Of a stretch of 51,608 nt of DNA, positions 51,452 to 51,608 are shown one piece after another. This DNA is from Rhodospirillaceae bacterium (GTDB lineage: Bacteria > Pseudomonadota > Alphaproteobacteria > Kiloniellales > DSM-21159): positions 1 through 51,608 of the forward strand of contig JAJUFM010000006.1 of the NCBI GenBank assembly GCA_029265995.1, given 5' to 3'. The notes below the pieces were generated by a model. It saw only the letters and a list, made by a program, of their open reading frames with translations, was not told the DNA's origin and made no database searches. The translations under genes were made by a program, and so were the position numbers. The stretch's first letter is position 1, and the number at the start of each line of letters is the position of its first letter.

Positions 51452-51608
51452 GCTTCCGGATGGCCGATATGTTCACCACCTCCGAAATCCGCTACCTTAT
51501 GATCAAGCTACTGTTCACGCCGCCCAGCAGTGCCGCTTTCATATGGACTTGGTCGTGGTGGCGACGACGGCATCAAGCCAATGCCGCTGAATGCCATCGA
51601 AGAATGCG

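Larger units (their letters stand above)
50203..51608 (+). mobile_element. IS701-like insertion sequence (approximate left boundary; right end not in window)
   Basis: Transposase ORF with a noncoding leader starting near GCACTACAGTTGCG just after the preceding gene; no right terminal inverted repeat recognised before the window ends. Confidence 0.65.

Noticed and set aside
1-51608. CRISPR arrays, rRNA, tRNA, prophage or defence-system cassettes
   Set aside because: No regularly spaced repeats, no recognised RNA gene signatures in the intergenic gaps, and no phage or defence proteins among the ORFs

Overview
The window is a chromosomal segment of a high-GC alphaproteobacterium, probably Rhodospirillales-like (inferred from gene content and order). 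Most of it is housekeeping. From left to right it holds: the 3' end of a transaldolase/fructose-6-P aldolase gene, DUF484 and xerC; carA; yqeY-dnaG-rpoD; a secreted 5'-nucleotidase-like protein; hemN; a livHMGF-type ABC importer with no local binding protein; a peptidoglycan-binding protein; cfa; rpsF-rpsR-rplI; an arylsulfotransferase-like protein; a GBBH/TauD dioxygenase; fabD-fabG-acpP-fabF-mltG; an amidase; an orphan TAXI binding protein; a DMT exporter; B12-dependent RNR (nrdJ); a C45-type Ntn hydrolase; Sua5/TsaC; a five-gene ABC importer/HAD phosphatase/MDR oxidoreductase cluster; dacA, rlpA and mltB; purS-purQ-purL-bolA-grxD; a FAD oxidoreductase; and an IS701-like transposase whose C-terminus appears frameshifted. 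I saw no CRISPR array, rRNA, convincing tRNA, prophage or defence island. The best candidates for follow-up are: the AfuABC-like organophosphate-uptake cluster with tandem intergenic hairpins; a NrdR-box-like pair upstream of nrdJ; the RBS-occluding hairpin and C-terminal frameshift of the IS; a metal-ligand substitution in the 5'-nucleotidase; and a possible dispersed inverted-repeat element near 14.1-14.2 kb. All calls come from reading the sequence; no searches were run.
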